A stretch of 64,000 nucleotides of DNA from Hemileia vastatrix (GCA_030280995.1 JASXTE010000007.1:4262001-4326000), one strand, 5' to 3'; shown: positions 35,829 to 49,100, numbered from the stretch's first letter. The notes: a model not told the origin generated them from the sequence alone. A program made the numbers and translations.

Positions 35829-36790
35829 TGATTGGCAAAGTATCATCCATAATTTCTTATTTTAACTGGTATAGGAATAGTTTGTCCAGTTATAGGATTG
35901 ATATAAGAGAATATACCTAAAGTAAGATGAATCAAATCATTTAAATCAGTATGAATTTTATTATGAAAACCAGAATGAGTAATTATAACATTTGAGATTA
36001 ATAGATATTCACTGCTAATAACTTCCCATTCAGTGTCACACCAATTTGGTATTCCAACTTTGTTTGCAAGTTAAAGATTTTTTTCAAAGGCTTTATTTCA
36101 CAGTTTTTTAAGTCAAAGAGAAAGAAAATAATTAAAAGAAGGTCAGGAGTCCATTTTTAAAAATCTTTATCTTTTTCAGCTTTAGATATATTATCTAGCA
36201 AAGAGTAGATGCATATAAAATCAAAATGATTAATATTTTTATTCATTAAAAACATTACACTTAACAAGATAATTAATTTAATAATAACTGGTCTTTATCC
36301 AGAACCAACCATGATACCTCCTAAAATATTCTTATTTTTAACTGGAAATCAAACCAAGCTATTTGATATAGTGTTTTAATGAAATTTGATAGCTGATTAA
36401 AAGATTCATCTTTTAAACCACCAAAAGAATGATTTTTTGAATAAATTTAGGCTTAAAAGAATTACTGATTAATTCCTTAACTTCATCATCTTCTATTTGA
36501 GTTAGATATTTGATGATCCCAGGTAACTTCTTGGGATATTTTTTTGACTTTATTTTTATGATATTTGATTCTTCCTATGTGGCCAAATCAACTATCCAAG
36601 TGTATTTCCTTTTTTAATTTCTTTTATTCTGATAAGATTGATGATCTTTTTTTGTTTGAAGGTTTTGTTCCAGATTGAAGTGACATAGATAATAAAGAAG
36701 ATAATAATGAAGGTAAATATAAAGATAGAGTTGTAAGGCTTGATTCAGAAGAAGCAGAGATATTTTTTTCAAAAGAATTTTTTTTTACTT
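35829..36790 (-). pseudogene. N-terminal and central part of a TET/JBP-like 2OG-Fe(II) oxygenase
   Basis: Best block: VGIPNWCDTEWEVISS, then ISNVIITHSGFHNKIHTD and LGIFSYINPITGQTIP (36075-35829). The F-HN-x2-H-x-D sequence places the HxD iron-binding pair at 35945-35953, and the G-(I/M)-F-x-x-I-(D/N)-x2-TG block follows as in fungal TET/JBP-like oxygenases. Upstream pieces are frameshifted (KKYPKKLPGIIKYL near 36540; GGIMVGSG near 36310) and a Ser-rich N-terminus lies near 36700. A TGA replaces a probable Trp just before the insertion point. Family members are known mainly from basidiomycetes, often near transposons. The 3' part is at 19765-19972. Confidence 0.7.
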
Positions 36791-37879
36791 GTCAAAAAAG
36801 ACACTTATTATGAATTGAAACATTTTACAAAAACTCACATAATTTAATATAAATTACATTAAAAATTTTCTGGAAAAAACTAATAAAAATTATTATTACT
36901 TCTAGTGAAACTGATGAATATTTTTCTGAAAATCTGCAAATAATAATAATAATAATAAATGATCTAATACATATTAGTAGGTTTTTTTATGCAGATGAAT
37001 GTGGATGTGAAAGGGTAGGTGGTAGATAAGTGGGGGGTGGGATTGCAGAAGGTGGGTTTGGAGAGGTTTGGTAGTGGAGAGGTGAGGGGGACAAATGAAA
37101 ACAGATAAAATTTTAATATATGGCATGAGTAAGTAGCAGCAGGTTAATACAGTCAACCACACAAGCTAAAGGTGAAACTAATTTTAAGCATACAAACATG
37201 AATCTGATACATTTTCTGCTGTAAGAATTAATGACACTATACAAGAGATGGGTCATCTACTCCTCAAATCAGGACAAAACTTACCAAATACCAACAATCA
37301 AAGTCCTTCAGAACCCTAACCCCTAAAATAAGAAATAAGAAATTCTAAAATGATAAGGAAGTGTTCCAATTTTTCTTCAGGAATTAGTGTCCTAATTTTT
37401 TGGCCAATTTCTTCCATGTAAATATGGTGAAGTAAGGCTTGATTATACAAATCACCACCAGAAAACTAGTGCCATCATATAAAATAAAAGCAAATCAGCC
37501 AAGAAGCTTTTCTGCCTGGCTGAGGGAGGTAGGGGAGAGGTGGGGGGCATAAAATACCATTTGAGGACACCAAGAAGGGGGGAAAGGGGTGATTATTGAG
37601 AGAAAAAGAAAGAAAGAAAAAAAAAGAGAAAAAAAGTTAGGCTAACCTTGAAAACCAAAAAAAAGAACCTACAGGACAAAAAAAAGCAAAAAAAAAGAAC
37701 AAAAAAAATTAATAATTAGCAAGTAGAAAAAAAAGGACAAAAAAAGACTTACCTGGAGAGATGAGATGGGAAAAAAAGCAAATTGAAAATAATTGAGGGA
37801 TTTTTGAGAAGAGGGAGAAATGGATATGATGCATCAGTGAAAAAAAGATAGAGTGAAAAATTATGTGATTTAAAATATA
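36791..37879. other. AT-rich and G-rich stretch, no gene seen
   Basis: A GGTGG-rich purine block at 37010-37090 and another at 37510-37590 resemble the foldback hinge and arms, but no ends were found. Poly-A/AAAG tracts occupy 37600-37740. Confidence 0.4.
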
Positions 37880-39808
37880 TGTCAGCCTGGATATTCCCAG
37901 GACTGAGTAAAAGTACTTATAAATTATGTTAAACACATGGATTATACATGGAAACAATAAATAAATGTACACAAGTTGTATACATAAGTAAAAATAATGA
38001 TAAAATACAATATATGCCATTATAATACCTTATATACACACATATATCCACCTTTTATAAATCTTATTAACTAAATATTAAGTTAAAATATATCAAGGTA
38101 ATCTTAAGAACCTTAAAAATAAGGCTACATAATTTTTAAGTACACTTAAAGCTGTTATTTTCATGATTTTATTGAAAAAAACAAGAAATGCACTTTAAAT
38201 CACTTAAAAGTTGGATATGTGCTCATGAATTTAATATTATTAAAAATGCGCTTTGACCAAAAAATTTGTCTTAATTAGGACTCTTGATTTGGCTATTAAA
38301 ATGCATAAAAGTAACACTTTTCATATTAATTGTTTTTATGCTAGGAATGGCTTCTGTGTACTGTCCACATACTTTCTGCATTTTTCCTGTGTGAATAGCT
38401 TCATTTTTAGCAAAGTTAGATTTTTCATAATTTAATTACTCCACATTATACGCCCACTGAGGGGAAACATTCTAAAATAAGTTATAGGCACTTATTTAGT
38501 GTCCTAATTCAATTATAAGTGCATTTACCTCATTATATGCACTAATTTCATTAATAGCCCCAAGATTGGCACCTTTAATTCACTAAAATGCTTCAATTTG
38601 CCTAAATTAGTAAAGTTTTTACCTGTGCAAGCGCCTTCCAAGGACTGCATTCAGATACCCCACATCTCACATCCTTATTTGGATTTCTCAGTGGCTTCTC
38701 AGTGAATATTGGTCATTTTTGGATGGGGATTTCACATAGTATATTGAAACAATTAGCCCCATCATTTCTAATAGTGATCCCCCCTAATATTGTGTAATAT
38801 TTGAGGCTATTATTTCTTTTTTTAATCTTTTATTTCAAGGTATTACATGCATATAATCTCTTTTTTGCTTATTCTTTTATTTTGATGGATTATCCCTATT
38901 AATCCAGGATTTTTAAGGCAATATCATTCTAATTGTGTTAGTGGTTATTCCTTATTTTGATGGACAATTGTATCAGCTAGAATGAGGCACCATTGGAAAT
39001 GCATAGGACTGGTAAATTAAGGCAATACATTGGAGAATTATTGTGTATAAAAGGAGGGGGATTTTTGTCAAGGGGTGCTTTTGGTTTAGAAGGCTTTTCC
39101 AGTAGTTCAATGGCAGTAAAGGTGAAGGAACTCAAGATTTTAGAATATAAGTATGTATTTAATTCTTTATATTTGATTAATCAGTTAAAAGTTATATAAT
39201 TTATTAAAAATATTACTTTAAACCTCTAGAATGATGCACTTGTAAATACTAGGAGTAGTAGTAGTAGTAGTAATAAATTTAAATGTATATCATAGTCAAT
39301 GGTAAAGTAATAATGGGATGATCAAAAACAGAGTTATTAAGAGGCCTTATATAGGCTAAATGGAGTAACTATGGAACCACAAGTCTACATACAAGAGGAC
39401 CTCAGAGAGAACAATCCCACACAATAGGAACTGCCAATATAAACGTTGAGTCTATAAAGAACGATCTCTTATACAGTATTTAACTGTATATATCAAATTT
39501 AATTAAAATTATTTGATTTAATTTAGTTTCTGTATATGAAAAATGTAAAATCAAAATATTTGATTTTAATATTTAGTATTTTTAAGTTTTTTAGATTACT
39601 TTTCAGATGTCATGAGGACACTGTCACGGGATGAAAATGAGGGAACAATTTAATTATATCATTACTTGATTCTTACTTATTACTTAGTTACAATATTAGA
39701 AGTAATTTATAAATTAAGTTATAATCAATATAATGATAGGTGAAGGTGTTTTTCTACTCCAGTAAATAATTAATTATTTACTGGGTAGGTCTAGTAGCCT
39801 GGCTGACA
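37880..39808. mobile_element. Possible LTR-like unit, TGTCAGCC...GGCTGACA
   Basis: The start TGTCAGCCTGGATATTCCCA resembles the start of the solo LTR at 42708. The end AGCCTGGCTGACA at 39796-39808 is shared with 41644-41656 and, inverted, with about 15948. No matching target duplication was found at these two ends, so whether they belong to one element is open. No coding sequence is recognised. Confidence 0.3.
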
Positions 39809-41656
39809 TTTTTGGTCTTATTTTCTACATTCTTTATAATTAAAGTTAAAACATATAACCATTACAATTAAAATACATTTTATTATTACTTTTAAAGTAT
39901 TTGAATAGTTTTTGAATTATTTTCTCTATTTTTCTACCAACTATAAGATTGTAAACCATTTATAATTAGTGAGATTAAAATTACTGAAACCCTTATTTTA
40001 AGTGATATTTTAATACTTATTGGATTTGTATTACACTATTCATATAGGACCATTAAAATCTTCTAGAAAACTGAATTATCAAGCTATTCACATATATTTA
40101 CTTTAACTCATCCTGAAAAAATATGTGATTTCCTGTTGAGCAGATTAAGTGAAACAAATGAGATTTCAAAAAAAATAATTTACAGAAAATTCAAAATATT
40201 AGTAAAGATGCAGAAAAATAATTAACAAACACAAGTGAATAAAACAAAATAGAAAATTTGGAGAGTATGGAAAAAATTAAAAGGGTTGTGTTAAGAAATG
40301 CTGGATTTTTATTGGCATACTGATGTAGTGTATCCCAGTGGAAAGTAAGTTTTGTGAATCAAGGGGGGGGGGAGAGAGCTTGTCGACGGGTCATCTAGAA
40401 GAAGGAGAAGAAGGAGAAGAAAATAAAACTAGAGAAAGGGTAATAGAAGAAAGAAGAAATTAATATAATAAAAAATTAATTAAGTAAATTGAGAGAAAAT
40501 ACAATGGCAATTTATGAGAAATAACACAAAGTTGAGGTTTAATTTAAGTGATAAAATTTTGAGTCAAGTAAGCAATTTCTTCTCTGCGAAGCAAAAAAAT
40601 TTTATTATTAATAAGCTTAAAGAAAACTTAGTTTAATTATTGAGCATTGATATTAGAATTGTAATGCTAATAAAAATAAAAATAATGTATTGTAAGTTTG
40701 TAAAATGTATATAATGTAAGTGATGCGGCTAAAGGGGATTATCCAAAGCCTTTTATTGGAAAGGGATCTTCCAAAGCGCCACGAAAGAGTAATTATAAAA
40801 TAGTAATAAGGTAAAACAAGAATATAAAAGAATATAACTAAAACATAGATGTTTAGAGAAAAAAATAAAACAATAAACCAAATCCGTGGGTAAGTAACCA
40901 ATTTTCCCACCATAAGTTCCCAGAACAATTAATTAAAATAATCAATATCTAAGTAAGTCTAAAACATAAGAACTGTGAGTAAAATAATCCAAAACAGGTA
41001 TTACAGTGAGATTTAAAGGGTTTAATTAAAACAAATAAAATTATTTTCACACAAAAATTCATGTAATCAATTTAATCCAGTATAAAGCAAAATTGCTTAG
41101 TTGTTTTAGCTATGTAATTAATTTAATAACTAGTTTAAATAAACAAATAATTAATTTAATGATTTTTCTAATTTAAAGTGAGAATTTGAATACCATCTTA
41201 TTAAATAAGTGTTTTAATTTATTTAATAATTTTACTGACAAAATTAAGAGTCAAAAAAGCGCCCAATATTATTGTTTAATTAGATATTTAAGGCTTTATT
41301 TAATATATAAATTTAATTAATTAATTTAATTACATTATAAGTTAATTTTACACTTATAATTATAATATATGTTTATAATCAATTAATTATTAATTTATAT
41401 TAATTAAATACATAAAAATGCATCATAATTTATAGAATATAAAATATATCATGCTTAATTTAAATGTATAAATAATTTATGTAATATTAAAATTAATATA
41501 ATACTTATTTTAATTATATTTAATAAGATAATTATATAATTTTATTATGCAATAAAATATTTATTTATATACATAACATGCATATTTTTATGCCCTTTTT
41601 CAGGTCAAATAAATTAACATAAAATTTACTGGGCTCCTGGTACAGCCTGGCTGACA
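39809..41656. other. AT-rich sequence ending in an LTR-like terminus
   Basis: No recognisable gene. It ends TTTACTGGG...AGCCTGGCTGACA, the same end as at 39808, exactly where Harbinger-related sequence begins (41657). Confidence 0.35.
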
Positions 41657-42707
41657 GAGCTGGTGTGATTTCAGAATCCTCTTCATAAAGATCATACCAC
41701 TAATTCTTCAAACCAGCTAGGATATTATGGAGTATTATGCAATTCATTATTCAATGATTTGCAGTTTTGATTTCCAATTTATTTTGAAATTGGATTCTAA
41801 GCTCCCAGAGACTAGAAAATCTTCCCTTTAAAATCCCAATAGCATTTTAAATTTGTACTCTTGATTGTGCAAGATGATAATTAAAGGTTTTTTTGGGTAA
41901 TTTTCTAAATTTGCACCTTGAAAAGTAGGTATAATGTACTTTCCACTTGCATATGATGAATCAGCAAGGAGGTACTGGGATTCATCAAAGTATGAGTCAG
42001 AAATTTGAGAAATCCTCATTCTTTAGAAGAAGGAAGAGTCATGAAATGATCCAGGGAAGCCACTATGAAAAACAATAAGCTTTTTGTTGAAATCACAGAA
42101 AAGTTGAATGGCAATAGAGTATCTAGAAACAAGAAAAAATGTTAGTTTATGAGTGATCAAAAATTGGAGATATTTGAGAAAAAAATTTTTTTCCAATCAA
42201 AATAATGGCTTCCATCATGAGCAGGTTTTTGAATCAAAGGTCTAGTCATACCATCAACAAAATGCAAACAGACAGAGAAACTTTCACCTTGCATTAATTG
42301 AAAGGATTCAAGTTGCTGTTGTGGGTTTAGCTAAGAAAGTGTTTGAGACTTGAGGGAAAGGATGAAAATCATACAGAACTTTGTGTATAATATCATAGTA
42401 CCATATTCTGTGATAAAGAGATTTTCCAAATGTCTTATTGCAGCACCATTTCCATTTGATCCAAAGCAACATAGTGAAACAGAAAGTTGAATAGCAGGAT
42501 CAATCTGTTTATTATGAGAATTGTTAAGAAATATAGTATTATTGGAGATCAGTTGATAAAGTTTGATGAAGGAATCAGGAGATGTTAAAAATATTTGTGT
42601 GAAGTTTAAAGGGGGGAATTTTGAGAATTGAGTGGAAAAAGTGTCTGGGATCATGAACAGGATTTGGGGCCCCTTTGGTTGATGTAACACTTTTTGGAAA
42701 GAATAGA
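41657..42707 (-). pseudogene. PIF/Harbinger-type transposase (DDE_Tnp_4 family), decayed
   Basis: Read on the minus strand: a helical segment with IQLSVSLCCFGSNGNGAAI, YGTMILYTK, then FVDGMTRPLIQKPAHDG with FDWKK, then after a probable intron (branch ACTAAC, acceptor TTTCTAG) YSIAIQLFCDFNKKLIV and GFPGSFHDS, then FDESQYLLADSSYASG, and finally GILKGRFSSLWELRIQF and IILHNILAG. VDG and LADS supply the first two catalytic Asp residues of the DDE endonuclease; the third acidic position is lost in a frameshifted part. Stops at 42331, 42016-42030 and 41828 confirm a pseudogene. The 5' end continues at 43881-43960 beyond a solo LTR. Confidence 0.85.
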
Positions 42708-43880
42708 TGTCAGCCTAGGTATCCCCAGGACTGAGTATTTCTTATGTTTAAAATAAGATAACCTTAATTAAATTAAGATTATAACTTAAAAATAAGGTTA
42801 AAATACTTGTATATATGGTTTTAATACATACATATATAATTATTACATTATTATATGAGTTATAGTAGTCTAAATAGCTTATACATAGCCTAATAATACT
42901 TATTAAGGTCTTAATGGAGTCAAAATATACTTATCTAAAGTAATATTAAGTAATTATAGATACACATAAGCTTATATGTATACATAAACTTCATATTCAG
43001 TGAAATATGTAGTTATATTATGTATATTTAGGTCTATAAGTGGGTTTTAACCTCTTAATATCCTATAAACTTTATTTTTCTGCTTATTTCAGGTAATATG
43101 GACATATTCAGTGGACTCAAAACACCTACACAAGCATAAACACCTTTTTCAGGCGCATATATCCAGTTTGGACAACTTAATCTGCTTTGATAGATTTTCA
43201 CAGATTTATGGGTTGGGATATCATTACTGGGTTGATATGGATGCTTGGGGATATTATTGGGGGCTTGGAAAGTTAATATGGTTCCTTTATATGCTTTGGG
43301 TTTGATTATATACTTTTTGGATGAGTTATTTTACCTGTTTCTTTATGGTATCTGATTTTATCTATTTATTCTATTTATGGTATGGGTCTGTGGTATCATT
43401 AATTGTCATGGAGGGTCCTTACTGGAGGTCTGGGTGTTGAAACTGATTGAAGTGGAAGACATGAAAGGTGATGGGCCCTCAAAGTGCTGTAATTGTGGGG
43501 GATAGAAGTGACATCATCTGGATTGAAGGTCTGTGCACTCCAGTGGATTTTGGTATAAGTAAGGGAGGATTTTATGGGTTATTGGACATCACTTACTTGC
43601 TACACATTAAATAAAAACTATAACACAATTATTGTCATATATAAATATATAATAAGGCATTTAAAAATTGATATTATCTTTATATAAGCTATAACTATAT
43701 TTTATTGATCTATTCTCCACCACTAGCACATATACAAATCCAAGTATTGTGAAATTATATTTAGATAAACTATTTTATTAGTCTTCAGCTGAGGTTTAAT
43801 CACTAAATTATTTATCAATAAGTAGTAGGACCATTAATATTTACTATTAAATCATACTTAAACACTGGCACACACTGACA
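42708..43880. mobile_element. Solo LTR (1173 bp) inside the Harbinger transposase
   Basis: Begins TGTCAGCC and ends CTGACA, with ATAGA on both sides (42703-42707 and 43881-43885). The flanking transposase sequence is interrupted precisely here. No internal coding sequence. The start resembles the sequence at 37880. Confidence 0.8.
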
Positions 43881-43960
43881 ATAGACATATAAGCTAAAGT
43901 TTTTTCCAAATGAAAGTCAGAATCAGAGTCAGAAATTAAAGCTAAAGCAAAAAAACTCAT
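43881..43960 (-). pseudogene. N-terminal fragment of the Harbinger transposase
   Basis: ATG at 43960 opens an acidic, Ser/Asp-rich start (ISDSDSDFHLEKTLAYMSI) that runs into the LTR duplication. Deleting the LTR and one ATAGA continues the sequence toward 42702, though a frame change follows. Assigned by position and continuity only. Confidence 0.5.
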
Positions 43961-44949
43961 AGTTGATACAAGTTACTGCCTATTAGAGAGGTGCTTCATT
44001 GTTTTTGGTTGAAGGTTTAGGTGATGAGGGAAGCAGAACTTTTCCAACAAATAAAAAGGGGGGTGTGTAGATAGAAGAAAATCTTAAGTTTTCTCTGCCA
44101 AAATTTAGTGGCCTAGAGTGAAGAGAGAAACAAGGATGGAATCTGCAATTATAAGTCATGTGACTTTCTTACAAATTAATCATGGATTTTATGAGTTTAA
44201 GATCAGGAATTAGGAATGGAAGTTAGGGTATAAGGGGCAGGATAATGCATTATCCTGCATTTTTTATCTACTAGCCCTGGGGCTAGTAGACAAAAATCTT
44301 CTGCAATTAATAATTTTGCTCTGGGGAAAAAAATTCCAAATCCCTAATTGAATATCCATTGACATTGATACCCATAAATAAAATACAGATTGAGTAGTTT
44401 TAATGTAAGGTTTTATCAATTGAGCAATATACTTCAATAGCACAAGAGAAAAAAGAGAAAAAAGAATGTTACACTTATTCTTACACAGGAATGAGAAATA
44501 GGAAGTTAAGTGCACTTTGAGGAATCTTCACAGGAATGGAAGAATGCCTCTAAAGATATTATTAATCAGTTAAGGATAGATTCATAAAAAAACTTAAAGG
44601 ATTCTTTTATTGAAGAAAATTGGAATTACTTAGATAAGATAAATTTATATTGAGGTATAGGTAATTCTAAATTGGGCTTTATAAATTAAGTATAAGAGTG
44701 TAAAATTTAGAATTTTAGTAGCTTAAAGACAAATAATACTAAAAAGGAACTAATTGACATATTAGAGCATGTCAGTTCTAGAAAATCTGCACTTATCAAA
44801 ATGTGGATTTCTGAAACACGCTAGCCCCAACACTGGTGGATTTCAAAAGTTAAATAAGTCACTTATTTCACTTAAATCAGTGCTTCTCAACCAAAAGTGC
44901 TGGTTTCACCATACTAACCATTTCACTGATTTGTCAGAATCATCTCATT
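43961..44949. other. Non-coding stretch with a twin palindrome
   Basis: No gene recognised. The only strong structure is at 44237-44290. Confidence 0.45.
44237..44290. repeat. Two adjacent palindromes (22 bp and 24 bp)
   Basis: GCAGGATAATGCATTATCCTGC is a perfect 22-bp palindrome at 44237-44258. After an 8-nt A/T spacer, TCTACTAGCCC-TG-GGGCTAGTAGA forms an 11-bp stem at 44267-44290. Confidence 0.85.
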
Positions 44950-45245
44950 CATACACAGAACTCTAAAACACTCAACTTGATGATTATGAGCCAATTTTTT
45001 TTTGCCTTACTGGAATTGGAATCTCCTTAGCTCATGTCATTTCATCATTATCTCATCATCCTCCATTTATATTTAATTGTTGAATGTGTCTCCATCTCTT
45101 TTTTAAATTAATTTTTCACTTTTCTACTTTTTTTCTCCTCTTCATTGTCTTGCCTGCATAAATGGTAAGTTCCTCTCCTTCATCTCATCATCTCCTCTTC
45201 CCCTTTCTCCTACCTCACCTTCTTTACACAATTTTAACTTTCTAT

Positions 45246-45495
45246 CACCACACAATATGAGGGGAGGACTTGCTAGAAACTCCAAAACCTTGGACCCAAA
45301 CTCACCACAAATTGAAAACAAATTGATCTATTGACAAAAGAACCATAAAGTCAGAGATGAATACTACTCAGAAATACATTTTTAGGTGGGTATTCAAATA
45401 GAGTTCAGTATTAGTTCAGTATGAGTTCAGTCTGAGTTCCATCTGAGTTCAGGTTGAGGACTTGCTAGCATATACACCCCCTATAATGTGTAGTG
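45246..45495. mobile_element. 250-bp CACTA-like MITE (family A)
   Basis: Ends CACCACACAATATGAGGGG and, inverted, CACTACACATTATAGGGGG. Flanks TAT and TAA differ by one base. Comparison with the uninterrupted arm at 20290-20330 shows the insertion. The subterminal palindrome is degraded on both sides. Confidence 0.8.
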
Positions 45496-45902
45496 TAAAA
45501 TAATCCACTACACTTCTTACACCTCTTCTCCCCTTGTCTTGAAAACATCCGCACAAACAACCCCTCTTCACCTTACTCCATAAGCAAAACTTGTCATCAA
45601 CCTCTTCCACTGGAAAGGAAACCAACTTCACCCCTCTCCTCCTTGATTTACTTGAAAAATACATCACCCCACCTTGATCAACTCAAAACCACCTCCCAAC
45701 TTCCTCCACTTGCAAAAAAACCTACACCACCCTTCCTCCCTCCCCTAACTGGTTACCCTGACCCATGTTGAGTTTTCATTCCCTTCACTGCTTCCCTCTC
45801 CCACTTCCCATCCTCACTATCACAAATCTAAAGAACATGTAAGCTCAAGTTTGCATTCAGATCTATGACACTTATCAATCCCTGTCATCTTTCACCTCAT
45901 CT

Positions 45903-46120
45903 TTTCACTACAGAATGCAAATTTATGATCAGGTTCCTAAAATTAGATCTAATGCATTTTCTGAAGCCTCAGAATTGAGTTCTTAAGTCTTTCTGAAGAG
46001 GATGATAGTGAGGTAGATGTGCCATCTCAAGTGGAAGTTACTGGGGCCAGTTGCATTTCTTATGTCTAGCCTAATAAACTTTTGTGTTGCTCTTCAAAGC
46101 AGGTTCTGAATATGTCACAA
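45903..46120 (+). pseudogene. Exon-like 5' coding fragment in the foldback-family copy
   Basis: After a good acceptor (CACTACAG) an ATG opens MQIYDQVPKIRSNAFSEASE, then a frameshift leads to LSEEDDSEVDVPSQVEV and on to NMSQ at the insertion site. 57540-57697 continues it (DLKIGLAL...REGLTLLNFPIN). No domain is recognised. It could be the start of the family's own transposase gene, which the 19973 copy lacks. Confidence 0.35.
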
Positions 46121-49100
46121 TGTAGACAATCCTATAGTGCTAGCTATAGGCCTTGACCAAGGGAGTTGGAGAAAACCCAGAGAAAAAAACCCATGTCCCT
46201 TTAGAAAAATACAAGTGAGATTTAATTGCTAGTTAAATTGAGTCTTGTTTGATAAATCCCCCTTCCAAAACACTTGACTGCTTGATGAGTCAAGAAAGTA
46301 GTCCCCAGACAGACTACCAGACAAAAGAACTTAAATTTAGACCAATTTCCACACAAGAGAAAACAATGATACTTGATGTAGGTTGAAAATACACAACAGA
46401 GAAAGAAATAATACTTGATATAGCTTGCAAGACTATAACAGAGAAACAGTGAGAAAAGTTGAGGTCTAGTAAGAACTAACCTTTTCACAACCCAGCCAAG
46501 CACACACAAAGAGTGAAGCACTGAGCTCCAGATATCCCAGATGGTAGATAATATATTAGAATCTCCTCTAACTTTCTTAAACTATCTCACACACAGACCA
46601 CCTAACCAGATCTCCAGCCAGATTTAGCTCTCCCAGCTATCTACATGCATAAAACAGTCTCTAGAGACTTCCACTCTTGCAGGTGGGGGGCCACCCATTG
46701 TGGGAAAAGCTGCGTTGAGGCAGGCGGGCCACCCAGAGGCACTGTGGTCTTCCAACATTGGCAGGGGCCTTTGTTGTGTGGCTTGGCACTGTTTGTGCAT
46801 GTCTTAATTGACATCTGTTAAAGAATTAGGTATTTTTCTAGTTTTATTCTGTGAATATTGGGACTGTGGGTATGTGGGTACTATCATTGGATAGCCCCGG
46901 TTTTTTCTATATTTCTTGTTTTGATGATATTTTTCATATTCTAAGTTTTAAGGGGTCATTTCCTCATTTTTCAGTTACAAAAGATAGCTGTTTAATTTTG
47001 TTTTTTGTGTTTTATGGGATAACCTTAAGTCTTAGGGTTAAGTACTTAGTACCATTAGATAGGGCTAATTTAGCTCTATATTTCATGTCTCAATGTTGTT
47101 ATAGTGTAATTCCGTGTTTTAAGGGTTTTAGTAGTTGTAGTTAATTTTTCTAAGTAGATTAGGTGTTTTTATTGGTTTTCTGGCTTCAGGGAGGCCGGGC
47201 CGCTTCAGGCGGCCCACCCGCCTCTGTTTTAGAAGGTTGGTGAGCGCTTCTGGAGGGTTTTATTCAATTTGGCTGGTACAGGCGCCAAATTCATTGGTGT
47301 GCATGGGCTCTTAGATAGTGGTCTGTGTGTACATAGTGAATAAGACAGTTTGGGGCAACTTTAATTATCATACAACCTTCCGGAGATGATATCCTTGTTC
47401 CTCACTCAGTTTTCACTGTTTTTGGCCACAATTGGCTGTGTTTGTTGCAAGGTTAGTTCTTCATTTAACTCAACTTTGGCAACAGGTTCTCTGGTATAGT
47501 CTTGCAAGCTATATCAAGTATTATTGCTGTCTCTGGTTTGGATTTGCAGCCTATATCAAGTATCTTTGCTTTTTCTGGTGTGGACATTGGTCTACATTTC
47601 AGTTCTTTGGTCTGGTAGTCTGTCTGGGGACTAATTTCTTGGCTCATAAAGCAGTCAAGTGTGTTGAAAAAGGGGCTTTAGCAAACAGGAACCAACTTAC
47701 TTTAGCAATTAAATCTCACTCTATTTTTCTAAAGGGACAGGGGATTTTCTCTCTGGTTTTCTCCAACTCCCTTGGTCAAGGCCTATAGCTAGTACTATAG
47801 GATTTTCTACAGCAAGAAGCCGCTTCTAGGCCTACAAGTTCCCAAAAACACTCAAACAACCTCTAAAACAACAAAAAAACAAAACTACTCATATAAAACA
47901 GCTAATTGCACATAACATACACCAAGATGAGGAGAAAAGAAAGGACAATAAGCTGACACAGGTAAAAATAAAATAAAACTGGTAGGCAAGTCATTTTTGA
48001 GAAATAATAGAGTAATCTATAAAGTAACCTTCAAGGAACCCTACTTTTAGTATTTGAGCTTTGTACAGATAAAAGTTGCAAAAGTGATTTTGAATAATTT
48101 GGAAATATGATTAACCAGTGACTCTTTCAACAGAGATTTCAAATGGTAAGCACATTGCAATACTACAATATCTCATTTAAACCAAAAACATTGAAATATT
48201 TTAATTAGTATATTTGCCTAATTCCAAAGGTGTAACTAATTGCTTGTTTGAATGGCTAATCTTATTTGGAAGACAAGTTTACATTTAATAATCCTCTCAC
48301 TCATATCATTTTCCATCATAAGCTACTCTTCTTTTAATCTTTGAATATTGATGGATACTTATTAAAAGAATAAATTTGAATAAACATATCGAAATGGTAA
48401 AGCATTATTCATGCATATAGCTTTATGAGTAGAAATATTCTTAATTTTCTTGAAGAAGAACAGATTTTATTAAAAGTCAGGTTGATTTTTAAAACCCTAT
48501 GCAGCCAAAAATCAGTTCTGCAATTTGTGAAGAATATAAAATTTACCAAATAATTATAGGAATATATTTTATAATTTTAATAAACCCTTAAAACATCAAA
48601 ATTTGGTCTAGGCTCTATAATTTTTATACTTTTGAAGCTAGTAGAAATGTGCATAGAGAAATTTTTTTTCACTAATACATGAAAATTTTTAATATTTCAG
48701 ACTAATTGATTTAATAATCAATAAAAAATATGTCTATAAGTTGCACATCCATTAAAATTAAAAAAGGTTCTGCAAATTTTAAATTTCAAAGGAAAGAAAT
48801 CCCCCCATATTGATAAAACCAATCAAAAATACATTACTGAAGAACAAAGTCAGGTAAATTTTTTGGAAGTATTTTTCACATACATAATTTTTTTTTTTTA
48901 ATGAAAAACATAATTGGGATAGAATTTTCTGTATATATAACAATATTCATCTAAAATAAGTTATCTCACATGCTAGAAGGTGTCTCCCCCCAACTGAACT
49001 TCTATACTTCAAAAAATAATATTGACCTTCTGGCAGGTGCCAATTTTTTTTCTCATAATAACAAATAAGTGTAAATAATATATCAAAATCAAATAATATT

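Larger units (their letters stand above)
44950..46120. mobile_element. Partial second copy of the foldback-family arm
   Basis: The sequence from about 44985 follows the left arm of the 19973 element: GCC-x-x-TT...CATCTCATCATC, CTACCTCA, the TCACTACA-like junction, ACCC-x-x-x-x-TGAGTTTTCATTCC and CCCTGTCATCTTTCACCTCATCTT. It is single-armed, interrupted by the MITE at 45246-45495, and ends at the LTR element inserted at 46121. Its continuation appears at 57540-57697. Confidence 0.6.

Noticed and set aside
44237..44290. Helitron 3' end (hairpin followed by CTAG)
   Set aside because: Spacing and the CTRR|T insertion rule do not fit in either orientation, and no 5' TC end or Rep/helicase is seen.
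46222..47788. Several 60-118-codon ORFs within the LTRs
   Set aside because: They lie in the self-complementary arms, appear on both strands and are not maintained between LTR copies.
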